NCBI GenBank assembly: GCA_019914945.1
Contig: CM034109.1
Coordinates: forward strand, 6,262,001-6,326,000
DNA: 64,000 bases
Source of the DNA: Typha latifolia
Lineage: Eukaryota; Streptophyta; Magnoliopsida; Poales; Typhaceae
Direction: 5' to 3'
Part shown: positions 36,339 through 47,890 of the stretch, one piece after another
How positions within the stretch are numbered: position 1 is the stretch's first letter
Layout of the letters: every line of letters starts with the position of its first letter
Notes under the pieces: model-generated
Database searches by the model: none
The model's input: only the letters and a program-made list of their open reading frames with translations
What the model was told of the DNA's origin: nothing
Position numbers and translations under genes: made by a program

Positions 36339-39300
36339 GGTATTTGTCATATGAAGGACAAGTGCTCTACATGGATCTGAAAGCAAACACTATCGAAAAT
36401 TCAGAAAGATCTGGTTTATGCATCTGTATGGCCTCCCAATTCAATTACTGCTGCATGATTGATAGCATTTCGGCAGGAGAAGCCTTCAATGATCTCATTG
36501 ATAAGCTTGCTACCCATTTATTTGTTGTTTAACTATGAAGCCAATGTCCTCCAGTTTGCCCAAAACATGAGGGCAAAGCCTCAAATGTGTATGTGAATGA
36601 TCAAAATATAAGTAGATGATTAACAGTTTATTCTGATATTTAAATGTAGAAACACAAAAACATTCAAAATATGATATTCTTTTTTAAAGTTTCTGGTATT
36701 CTATTCAGAGTTGTTGGCCATTGGAGGTATGCTTACTAAATACTGTAACAAAATAGATGAGTTTCAAAACCTTTATACCTGAACAGGTGACATCTATACC
36801 ATTTTAATGCCATGTAGGATGCTATGGAATGCATCACTCTTTTAGATAAATTAAATTGCTCCTCAATCCGAATAAGCCTGGTGTCTTCCATGTGGACTTA
36901 ATGTCACCCCATTTATGGTATATAGTTTTGAAACTCATCTATTATTTTACATGTTCCAGGGAGCACGCCTGAACTGGTCGAAAATTTGGATATTTCTGAT
37001 ATACTTTTCCAATCAGAAGCCTGATTTCTTGGGACAAAAGAGTTCCTATTAAGTCAAAATCTTGACTTTGTCATATATATATAGAAGAGTACTCTTAATC
37101 CGAAGTAGTTGCTTGGTTATACAAATTAGAATTCAGCATATTGACCAGAGTTGCATATACTCCTGATTTATATTTTCTTTTTGCCTAGTGCCATATTTCC
37201 TAGAGCTTACTTGCCTCCCGGGAGAGCTCTTGCCCCCTCGACAAGCAAGCTCAGAATATAGTCCATGATCAATCTCATCCAAAGGGTTAGAAGTAAAACA
37301 ATTTAAGAAGATTGATCAGTAAATATAGATAGATGATGTGTTGCTAAGTTCATATATGATACCTCTAAATATGGGCGGCAATGGGGACGAGTGGGGTTCG
37401 TGTTAGCTCGGGTTCGTTGTGTCGGTTCATTTATCTATTAAATGAGATAAATATATTAGATTTAAAAGGGTTAAATAGGTTACTTGAGTTTATATAGATT
37501 ATAAATAAATTATTCAAGTGATAAACAAAATATTCAAATGTAGTTCGTAATCAGTCATATACTAATTGAATTTAAATTGGTCAAATAGACGAAGGTATTA
37601 AATATGAAACACAGCAGATTTTATAATCAAGTTAAATGGGTCAACTTATTTATAACCCTGAACTCAAAAAAACTTATTTATAACCTGAACCTAATTATAC
37701 TAAAGCCCAAACCGTTCCATGATTCAGTAACAAGGTCAAAACCGCACTGTTTCCTCCATACCCATGAGTCATGACAAGGACTAAGAAGTAATCTAGTAAG
37801 TGTTCAAGAGCCTTCCTTCTTTTTCAATGTAGAATCCCATAGGCAAAATAAACTTGCTTGGTAAGGCAATGCAACACAAAATTGGATGCCTTTCCGAGTG
37901 CATAAAATTAATATCGACGCAACTCTGCGAGATTTGAAGAGGAAGAAATCAACACGTTTTTCTCTTTCAAAAAGAAGAGGCGCACGAAAGTGTCAAGCTT
38001 TGTCGTCACGCAATGTAATCTATTAGTCGGATGACAAGAACTTCAAGTAATCAAGATGTCATTTATTCCCACGCTTTACAAGTCAGAGTATATATCAAAG
38101 AGTTATATGCTCAATAAATGCATATCTTAAATAGTACAATTTTCTTCTAAGAGATCCAATTTGAGCCGGCATAAGAAGTAATAACAAAAAAAGAACAATA
38201 AGATTGAGATAAGCTGCTATTTATTTACTATGCTAGTATAAAAAGATTTACACTGAAATAAGCTTATGCTCAGTATCCACTTTCTCAAACCAACAAAAAA
38301 AAAAAATATTAAACAAAGCCTACATCAGAGCATTGAACTGAGAGAAACAAAAAAGTGAAAATTGTTTTCCAACTCCATAATGTTAAAAGATAATATCAAA
38401 AGGCTGTTTCATACAACATCCATGTTTTACAAACCTTCACAAAGAGGGTGTGGAATACTACTGAGTCTACTAAAATAAATTTTGAACATACATAATATTC
38501 CCTATTTCTCCAATACGTGTTACAGGAAACCCATTGCAATATAGCTCCTCGGTACCAACTTCTGAGGCAGAATCACAATTCTTAGAAGAGCATATTTGCA
38601 TCAAACTACAATCTGGAACTGAGTATATATCCTTTTTCCCATGTCACCCAGAGGGCAAAGCATGGAAACACAGAACGCCATGCCAATGTAGAGCATGAGA
38701 AATAACGAGTATCACTAACAAGTCTCTAAATTCTACAAACCAAAGCATCTCCATCACATTAATGGAACATCTTAATAGTAGGAGGCACCTTCCTAACTGT
38801 AGGAGGAAAAAGAGATGGTACAGGGGATTATTCTCCAATAAGATCCAAAAGTGATGAGTGCACACAATTAGTACTAACCTCAATTGCTTCAGAGAGAAGA
38901 AACTGAAGCAAAGCCGCCATTCAAATTCCAGCCTCACACACATATTGTCAGATCAAATCAAATCTAGCTCAAAGCTAATTGCATGTGGCAATAATAAAAA
39001 GTCCTACATCTGACCAACTCTTTAGTAGTCTTTTTCATCATCCTTTTAATCTTCTCCGGAACACTCTTTGGCGTACAACGTGCTCACCTCCAAACTTCCA
39101 TTAGGGCGAGTTCGTGCACTGCGAAGTCAAGTGCTTGGTCATTCTTGAACCACACTGCATCAATATTACTGTCTGATCATCTTTTTCTTTTTCTTTTTCT
39201 TTTTCTTCTTTTTATCTTTATCCAGAGTCTGACAAGGCAAAAATTAAGGATCATATTTGCCTAGCAGTGTCCAGGAGACACCACAAAGTCTTGCATTCAA

Positions 39301-39438
39301 GTAGCCAACTCTGAAAGCATAGCAACACCAAGAGAAGTGACAACAGATTTCCCTACAGAGTATTAAGCAGACATGTAATCGACATAACTTCTGCAGTCAA
39401 ATAAAAGATAACAGAACTGCTGAAAAGAGAAAGCCGAT
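36339..39438. other. Convergent intergenic region and SKIP14 3' untranslated region
   Basis: The 3' ends of the plus-strand YqaJ gene and the minus-strand SKIP14 gene face each other here. Neither cleavage site can be fixed by eye. A dispersed-repeat fragment lies at about 37370-37740 (GGGCGGCAATGGGGACGAG ... AGCCCAAACCG). A (CTTTTT)n-type run occupies 39181-39220. The minus-strand open frame at 38644-38943 is not protein-like. Confidence 0.6.
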
Positions 39439-42400
39439 TTATTTCTTTTTAGAACTTTCTTGACTAATTGGTGGCTGGTTCCAACAGTCAGAACAAAGGA
39501 ATTCAAAAAAGAATGTCTCGACATACTCAGAGTCTTTGATGCACTTCCCACATTGTATACACCTTGCAATGCAAACATCACAAGCCATACACACTTCTGG
39601 ACCTTTTGCTCTGCAGCTTTCCAAAGGGCAGTCGTACACAAGCTTATATTTATTGCATAAAGGGCACATCTCAATGTCAAGGGCACAATCATCATCACAA
39701 TCTGAAGAAGACTGACCAACATGATAGAACCGCTGTTTCCGAGCGCTTGACTTCTGAAATTGGTCTATGCCCAACAATGACTTAAGCTCTTCAAATTGTT
39801 CCTCTGATACTCTGAAAAGCCTACCGATTCTGAGATGCTTTATACCAGCCGTACCTGGAGATTTAAAAGCCTTCATATTGTTTATAAGTCCCACTAGACT
39901 TAACCTCACACATCCCAGAACATTCAACTGCATTACAAAAAGGTTATAATTTATTAGCACACTATAAGTGACTAAAGGAAAAAAATATTAGAAATATGAA
40001 AAAAAAAATTGATGGTTAGCAGGTGAAACAGGCATAATATCTTCTTATAGAACCACAGTAACACATGTTCAGAATAGGCACATATTAGATAGAAGGTACT
40101 TAGGAAGGACTACTTAAAGAATCTTGCTTTCTTTTAAACTCACTAGCATTCACTAGTAAACTTCGACATCGATATGATTGATTCTTTACAACAGCATATT
40201 AAATTTCCAAATGGTACATATCAATGACCTTAATTCAAGGAGAATGGAGAGTTGACACTACTTAAAGGGATAGAGTATGACAAGCATCCAGCCATCCACT
40301 AAAAGAAGTATGTTCAAGTGAAGAAAAATCCTATCCATCAGCTCCAAATGATCAATAGGTTTATGCCGGATGTTAAAGGTAAAGCTTCAAAAAATATGAT
40401 CTTCTAATTGGCTCTTTAGATTTCCATTAAGCCAAAGTTAAAATGCATATAGTTGAGGACTGATTATTCAACAAAACACTATAAAATGCAGGTAACTATA
40501 ATTTGATACACTCCATAAATGAGAGATACCGAAATCTAAATAAGATTTCAGCAGCCTGAGTGACTACCTGCCACCAGAAAAAAAACATTGTAATATGCAG
40601 AAATACAGCATTACAAAAAGCAAGTACGAAGGACAAGATTTAATGAGATCTTAATTTTTGAAATCAAGAGGCTGAAAGATAGCATGATGTTTTCTGGCAT
40701 CTACAAACTAACTTAGATATCACTGAAACAACAAAGAGGAACTCTTTCGTAATGAAAGGGTGGATTTTAAACACCTAATAGAGCATTTGTGACATAAATA
40801 TTGAAGTTCTAGAAATTGCCAGACATTCGCTCAAACACCTAGTGGAAGTTATTACTATGTAAACAGTTATATTGATACACCCTAAGACACCCTACGCTAA
40901 CACATTTAGGCAATATATAATAGTATTCTATATTAATCACAAACAAACAACAGTAGACAGAGTGACAAGAGCAATTGGTGCACCCAGTGCCTGACTGAAC
41001 ATGATTCAATTAACATATCTGCACTGGCATTTTTTTCTAAACAAACTGTGCTACAAAAAAAAAAAAAAGAAATCATCCAATCAACTTTCCGAGTTCATTA
41101 GAATGCACCAACAAGAATTCTCCATAAATCTAGTTCTCATATCTGTAGAACAGAACCTATAGACAGGTAGCCACAGATGGAAGTAAAAATTTCCTTAATA
41201 GTTGAGCCCTGACCAACATGATTCAATATCTAGTTTACTACTAAAGGTAACTTCTAATGACAGCTAGCCACTTCTCAAAGCACCTGGTTACCAAGTCAAG
41301 AATCAGTAACATTAAACAAAGAGAGGAGCTTTCGCAAAAAGATGCTCTTTTTTCCTAAAAGCAGCAATTCAGTAGAATGTAAAGGTAGTAAATGCATTGA
41401 ATTCTGAATATTTAAAGAGTATTCTATGCTTACAAACATTTTATAAACATCCTACAAATAAGATGATGTGGCATCATCTTGTCCACCGATAGTTTTTATC
41501 CATCCCCATAGTCATTACTATCAATGGATAAGATGATGCCACATCAAAAGTGTTTGTAGAGTGTTTATAGGCATAGCATTATTCATATTTAAATAAATAG
41601 ATTTACATGGTATTGAAGGAGGAATCCATACTATTTTATGATCTCTACAAATGAACCAAGAGAAATCATTAAATGAGATATCTCAAGTTAGGACACAAAA
41701 TGCATAACAGGTTTCTTCCAGATGGATACTAAGTGATTATATGTTTATATGTCTATTATCAATAGAAAGTAATTTTAAAACCTAAAAAAATTAAATACAA
41801 ATTACCTGGCACTTAACAGAACCTACACAGTTTTTTGACAACATTTACAACAAGGTGTTGAAAAAGCAAGTTCATCCAAAAAGAGTCTCAAGTATTAATT
41901 GAAAATGCAATTATTCACATGTAATTTGATTCTTTGACCACCCAAAGTAGGCCTAAGTACTACCAGTAGCATATAGAACATATACAAGTAGCATCAAGAG
42001 GGATAGAATATATGAAAGAGGCCTCAAGTGTACAAATCACTCCCATCATTGAGTCTCATCCGAAAAAAGAGGGATAAGATATCATGTCGTCATTTGTAGT
42101 TAACTAAACCGTTAGACTGCATATAGTTGATTTTAGATGTTAAACAGTTACTATTTATGCTGTCGGTCTAATTTTATGTATTTCACTTCAAATTACGTGA
42201 GTATATTAATGATATTGTCAAGATTGTCCTGATAATACCGTTCCTTTCAGTCAGCATGCTATACTACCTTATTAATAATTTTAGGCTTAGACTTTCCTAA
42301 AAATGAAACATGAAGCATGAAGAATGTTTCACCTCCTTTTAGTTAGACTAATGGAGTGTACTTGATAAATGTTGAAGATACAATCACTACAACTTCTAGG

Positions 42401-45226
42401 TTTCTCATCTTTGTACAAAATTATGGAACTTGGAGCAAGGAGGTAGGTTGTTACACCTCCATTTTTATTTTTCTTCCTTAAACAACTGACACCTTCATTC
42501 TAAACTTCTCAGAATTTACAATGCTGAGAACTTTGTCTCTAATTATTTTCAAAATGATTACATTTGAGCTTGCCAAACTCATTTCATTTTCTTCCAATCC
42601 TCATTCCATTCATTTCCTTCCATCGTCACTCCTCATGAAGCATCTCATTAACATACTTGCTTCTATTTTTCTTGATTTAGCAGAATGGAAGTGGCGTCCA
42701 AAGTCGAGCATTTGACAGAAGAAAAATGTATTATATCAAATAAATCACTATTTTCCATAAACTTTTCATTAATATTTCTTCTTTTTTTCAGTTATTGTCT
42801 TACTTTAGCTTTGTATATCTAGTTATGTAATTTTCATCACATAAGCATATCAGAATTTCCATATCACTGCAACCAGGGTAAAAAAAATGTGCATAAGCAG
42901 ATTCAGTCCCTTGACTCCCAACAATCTAACATAGAACACTCCTGCATATGCCCTAACAGCAGTTGGGTTGCATAACAACTATACGAGAAAGCCACCTTTT
43001 GTCATGCATTAGTACATCTAAGTGAGTTAAGCATTGGAATGCGTATGACTAAACAGTTACATATTTAAACATCAAACTCTACATCTTCATAATTTTTATC
43101 TTGATTGTTTTAACTTCACAGTTAGTTCTTTTTCCATTTTCTTCTTTCCTACCCAAGTCTACTTGGTAGTTCAACATGTGTTCTTTACTATGTTATCATG
43201 TCCAACAAACTTAATTTGGTTTTCAGATATTCTTGTTTTCCTCTTCTTTTTATACTCTTATCTCTATTTTTTATATTCAATACTTTTTCAAATTTACAAA
43301 ATTTTGACTACATCTAATACCGAATGCATCTGTGCCTGTATGTACTCACTTATGGCATAGAAGGCACCTTCGCTGCCTATATATCCAGGCACCATTTAGC
43401 ACATTGTTTACCACCACATGTACTTTATGATGTCTTCCCTACTGTTTCTTAGATCCTAGTCATCAACACTTAACAAGAATTGAGCCCAAAGAGAGATAAA
43501 AATGCATACTACTTTTTAATTAGAAGCATGCAAGGTGAGTTATTTGCACATTGCTATTATCCATGTATTTATGAATACTGTCTCAAATGATGGGATAAAA
43601 GAAAAGATTTTGTTTTAACTGCGACACCAGGGATTACCACCTAAGCACTTAAGAAAGTTTTGATCTGGCTTTCCTTACCTTGGAATCATCAATCCGCAAT
43701 TTAGTCTTCACTACTGCATATAGCAGTAAAAAATTAATGAATAAACAGAAAAATGTCAGCCAATTTAGCTGAAAAAAAAGTTTGGCATATGATGCAAATT
43801 AAGGTACTCTGAAGGAGACTACAATGGTTGTTAAGGAACTTCACATCTTTGCAGGAAGACACAAAGTGTGACGCGGTGGTAGTTCTAGCTGCTAGGACTA
43901 CATCAGCTGGTCTATTCAGCAGTGTAGATGGACAGTCACATATTAGTAGCTTATACAGAAAATTGTTAAAGGGACATATGAAAAGCACCATAATAGACAT
44001 TCCATTTTATCCATCCACAGCCAATTGAATCCATCAACTACAGAAACCATAAAGGGGAAAGAAGTACCCCTCCAAAGTTAATCATGAGGGACACACATAT
44101 ACGAAATTCTTGGTCGAAAAAGCAAATATAACATATGGCTAACAATATCAATGATCAAGATAAAGGGAGCATTTATACAAATCTATAAAATTCACAAGAG
44201 CAGAGATGCAAAATAACAGAGATAAGAGCCAAAATACTATGCATATGAACCTTGCAATCAGGTATTCAATCCTTGAACAAACAGAAATAGTAATAGTCGT
44301 AAAAAGATACCGATACTAACCTTGCTTAGCCTTGGGTTGTGCTCAAGCACAACCCTCAGACCGTCATCTGTGATATTCGAACAACCAACCAGGCTCAAGC
44401 ACTGCAAGCTACCTTGCGCTTTCTGTGTTAGCCGAAAAAGAGCATCATCTGTTATTTTCTCACTTAATTGAGGCTCTATATGGATGCACCTCCACAGGAG
44501 GGGATCATTTTGAACAGCTGCGCACAAATATTTGCAGACCCTTTCAACAGAAAGGAGATCCTGAACACCTAAAGAGCCAAGCGCGAAGAGCAGACCCTCA
44601 TGAGGAATACCCTCATCTTGAGAAGAGTTAGCTGATTCAGCACCACTGGAGCTGGGAAGCTCCTTAACATCAGCAATAGATTGAAAAATCTCATCTTGGA
44701 CTTCAAAATCAGATAATCCTGAGGAAGATTCCTCTTCCTGACCACCAACAGGACCTCCATAATTACCGCGGGCTTCTGAGGAGACCATCAAAGCCCTATT
44801 CCAGTAATAACTCAACTCTGCTAAGAGGTTATTACCACCCACTTCATAATTGCCAGATACAGCTCCCAAATCCCCAATCCAACTGGCAATAGCTGCTGTG
44901 AAAGTGGTTTCCAGGTTCATCCCAAAGGGATCAGATGGCAGCAGATCAACCATATCATGGTGGGAAGCTCTGAGGTCTCCCATCCAACTGGCGATCGCCG
45001 CCGTGAAAGTGGTCTCCAAATTCATCCCAAATGGATCAGAAGGCAAAAGATCGACCGGATCACGGTAATCATCTGCCTCTCTCCACCCTCTGTTCCCTCT
45101 ACAGGCAAAAGGATTCTCAGAAGAGTAGGAACCACCTAGACCTTCCCTCCTACTGCGGGAGGAGCAATCATCGTCCATACCGATCGAAGAAGGAAAGACC
45201 GAACAGGATGAGAAATTCAGGGCCAT
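39439..45226 (-). CDS. SKIP14: F-box protein SKIP14-like
   Basis: Two coding exons on the minus strand, 45226-44321 (302 codons) and 39927-39439 (162 codons plus TAA), are separated by a 4.4 kb intron and give 464 residues. The start MALNFSS and the motif VDLLPSDPFGM match SKIP14 as I remember it (Arabidopsis At3g26000, about 455 residues). The F-box is at about 208-250 (PHEGLLFALGSLGVQDLL ... NDPLLWRCIHI). Leucine-rich-repeat-like sequence follows (LQCLSLVGCSNITDDGL), continuing across the splice (SKLNVLGCVRLSLVGL). The C-terminus is a Cys-rich, probably zinc-binding segment (CPLCNKYKLVYDC ... CMACDVCIARCIQCGKC ... CSDCW). SKIP proteins bind ASK/SKP1 and act as substrate receptors of SCF ubiquitin ligases; the substrate is unknown. 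Unusual here: residues 58-92 are duplicated in tandem at 93-127. The open frame past 44321 is intron read-through. Confidence 0.93.
41424..41576. mobile_element. Foldback MITE with ~65-70-bp arms in the SKIP14 intron
   Basis: The left arm starts CTATGCTTACAAACATTTTA and the reverse complement of the right arm starts CTATGCCTATAAACACTCTA. Both arms contain the perfect block GATGTGGCATCATCTT and then (A/G)TCCA(C/T)(C/T)GATAG. The loop is only about 20 bases. The element is 153 bp and non-coding. Flanks (gtatt, cattatt) give no clean target duplication. Confidence 0.75.
44846..45055 (-). repeat. In-frame tandem duplication in SKIP14 (2 x 105 bp)
   Basis: Codons 58-92 (45055-44951) and 93-127 (44950-44846) are adjacent copies. 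Over the 28 best-aligned codons, starting VDLLPSDPFGMNLETTFTAA and ending in GDL, I count 17 base differences and only one residue change (Met82 to Ile117). The rest of each unit (RASHHDM versus GAVSGNY) has diverged. Confidence 0.95.
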
Positions 45227-46170
45227 CTTCCAAAAAATTTCAAAATAGAACCTAATGTTTGGATTTCCTTTTTTGATTTTTTTTTTTGATTTTTTTTTTC
45301 TCTTTTACAAGTCTTCCGAGATCAAAAACAAAAGAAATCTAACAAGAAATAAACCGTCCTCCAAAAAAACAAAGAACTTTAATCCTTCAATCAATCTTCC
45401 TTCTCTTTTTCCCAAGATCGAAACCCTAGATCTCCCCAAGAAAACCCTCAATTTTCGATAGCAAACAAAAACCTAGCACCAAAAATCTCACGGAGCCTCT
45501 TGTTCACGGATTCCCCTGAATCCGAAGAGATTTAATAATACAACAACAAATCAACCAACCGACAAAAGAAAGAGATACTACAAACCCAACAATCCAAGCA
45601 AACTCCTCCTCAATCTTCCTCCAGAAACAAATCACCGCATCAATCCGATCAATACCCACCTCCCAAATCCACCTACGCCACCAGAAAGACCACAAATTTC
45701 AGCAGGAAAACCTGCCGATCGACGTATTCCAGCACCCGAACCGACCCGATACAGCCTCCAGGGATTAGGAATCGGAGAAGAAAGCAGACCGAGGACGAAA
45801 CCCTAATCGCGCAAGTGAGAAGAGAAAGGCGAAGCCCGCAAAGATCTCCCCTTTTTTTTCCCTCTTCTTCCGGGAGAGGAGAGGAGAGGGGGCCAAAGAG
45901 AGCACGAGAGGAGGAGGAGGAGGGGCAAGGGTTGGATTTTACTAAAATTAGGGGGTGGAATTCTGAGGGGTTCCGACCGGGAGAAGCGGTTCGCAACGTA
46001 CACGTGGCGGTCCGTCGCCACGCGCTGCTCGACTCGCGCGACGCGGATGGATTCCAGTGGGCCCCGCCGTATCGGATCGCTGGAGGCGTCGTGATGCAAT
46101 CCCCACCGTCGGATCGTTATCTTGACGTGATTAGCTTCTCGTCTGGATTATTCGTTACCTAATCTTATCT
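45227..46170 (-). promoter_or_regulatory. SKIP14 leader and GC-rich promoter
   Basis: Upstream of the ATG (minus strand) is a pyrimidine-rich leader reaching about 45900. Beyond it lies a CpG-rich stretch (45950-46110) unlike the AT-rich DNA farther on. I see no TATA box. It contains a G-box (46001-46006) and a TGGGCC site-II-type element (46058-46063), both common in broadly expressed plant promoters. The exact transcription start is not visible. Confidence 0.5.
46001..46006. promoter_or_regulatory. G-box / ABRE-like element
   Basis: The palindrome CACGTG in the context TACACGTGGCGG is the high-affinity core for plant bZIP and bHLH factors. It lies about 775 bases upstream of the SKIP14 start codon and near the estimated transcription start. 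Confidence 0.45.
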
Positions 46171-46779
46171 GATTCGCTTTGGCCTTGCCACATACACATA
46201 AAGAAATTATTTCACTTATGCTATTTTTTTTCTCTTCTTTTTCTTTCTTTAATTTTTTTTTATTTTTAATGTACACCTAATAAACTTATAATTTGCCCTC
46301 CTTTATTTTTTACTTATATAATTTTAGTTAATTATAATCATTAATTACTTGTTAACTGAGACGTAAAAAGAAATATAATCTAATTTGAAATTGGTAAAAG
46401 TAAATTCATCATTTTAAGTGGAAATATCGTTTAGATGCATCCTTTTTAAATAAATAAATATATATATATATATGATTAAAATATCCTATTATTTATTCAG
46501 AGGGATATACAAGTAAATAAATGATTTTAGAGGGGTAAAAATGTAAAAATGAAGTTTGGATGACAGCCATAAATGAATGTCAAATCCATAGATTAGCAAG
46601 TTACCAAATCCAACAACTACTAAATACATGGACTTTTTGACCCAAAAAAAAACTATGTAAAGGGAGAATTTTACATCAATGTGGTTGGCAATTAATATAA
46701 ATTTCTTATTTCATGCATTAATATGGTGTAACTTTGATAAACGGCAGGGTTGTGATTTTTGGTTGTAGATTTAAATAAT

Positions 46780-47220
46780 AAATAAAAGAGAAATTTATAT
46801 ATAGCATATTGATTTATAACGTAATTGTGATTTAAATCTTATATTTTTATTATTTATAAATCGAGCCATATGATTTAACGAATATGTACAGAAAATATAC
46901 TGATTTAGATTTAAACTAATGCCATGAGAATATTCTATTAAGTAGAGATACATTATTTCTAAAATAACTCAAAAGCCCTTATTTTTAAAATAATTAAAAT
47001 ATCCTTAGTATGTCTTAATTGAGGGTATTTTTATAATTTTCTTAGTATACTTAACTTAACTCAGAGATTTGGATAAGTTTAACTAACTGATCTAACAATA
47101 TGGTGTTTCTTATATATATTCCTTAAATCATATATCTTGATGTGTAAATAATAAAAATATGGAGTGTAAATTATAATTTTATTAAAAGATAGGGTGTTAT
47201 ATGTAAATCTCCTAAATAAA
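46780..47220. mobile_element. MITE with ~100-bp terminal inverted repeats
   Basis: The left end (AATAAAAGAGAAATTTATAT ... ATATTTTTATTATTTATAAA ... ATATGATTTA) and the reverse complement of the right end (TTTATTTAGGAGATTTACAT ... ATATTTTTATTATTTACACA ... ATATGATTTA) align along about 100 bases with scattered mismatches. About 440 bp in total, non-coding. Confidence 0.6.
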
Positions 47221-47776
47221 AATTAGGTGGCGGGGAGAGTGAAGAAGTTCGGGTAAGGTTAGAGAGAGAGAGAGAGGAATAAAGAGGAAGAAGCTTGGAA
47301 TGGAATGGAAAAGATATAAGAAAGATAGTACTAGAGAATGGAAGAAGATGGAAGACAATAGCATGGATTCTTTACTTGGTCATGCTAATTTGGTGAAGGG
47401 TGAAGGATTAGCACTAGTTCTTCTTTAGTGAGGCAAGGAATATAGAAGCTACATAGGAGAATAGGAAAAGGATAAGAGAGAGAGAGAGAGAGAGAGAGGA
47501 GTGGTCAATGGGGAAAGGAAGATGTCCTCGTTGGATGCTCTAAGCTTTTGAAGGTATTAGAAGATGTCATTAAAATTAGAAAGAGTTTAAGATAGGCGGC
47601 TATCTTCAATTAGATTTCGTACATGAGATTTATTTGCCTGATCAATGTATACATTATAAATTATTGGATCTTTAGTGATTCTCAGCTATTGGTTATAGCG
47701 ATAAATGGGCAGAATCAAGTAGCTCCAATTTGGACCATTGATTATGTTATCCTAAGTAGATTAGGATAGGCTTATT

Positions 47777-47890
47777 CCTTATAATCCAATTTGAAGGGTC
47801 ATCTCTTAATCATGACTTTTTATTCTATCAAGACCTTATAATCCAATTTGAAGGGACATATCTTAATCATGAGTTTCTATTCTATCAGGA
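47777..47890 (+). repeat. 57-bp tandem duplication
   Basis: Two adjacent copies start CCTTATAATCCAATTTGAAG at 47777 and 47834. They differ at a few positions, for example GGGTCATCTC versus GGGACATATC. Confidence 0.9.

Noticed and set aside
38644..38943. 99-codon minus-strand frame
   Set aside because: Leu/Phe/Cys-rich low-complexity translation located in the 3' region of SKIP14, with no homology that I recognise.
44258..44320. Extension of the first SKIP14 exon past 44321
   Set aside because: A good donor (AAG/gttagt) and exact continuation of the LRR-like motif in the exon at 39927 show this is intron read-through.
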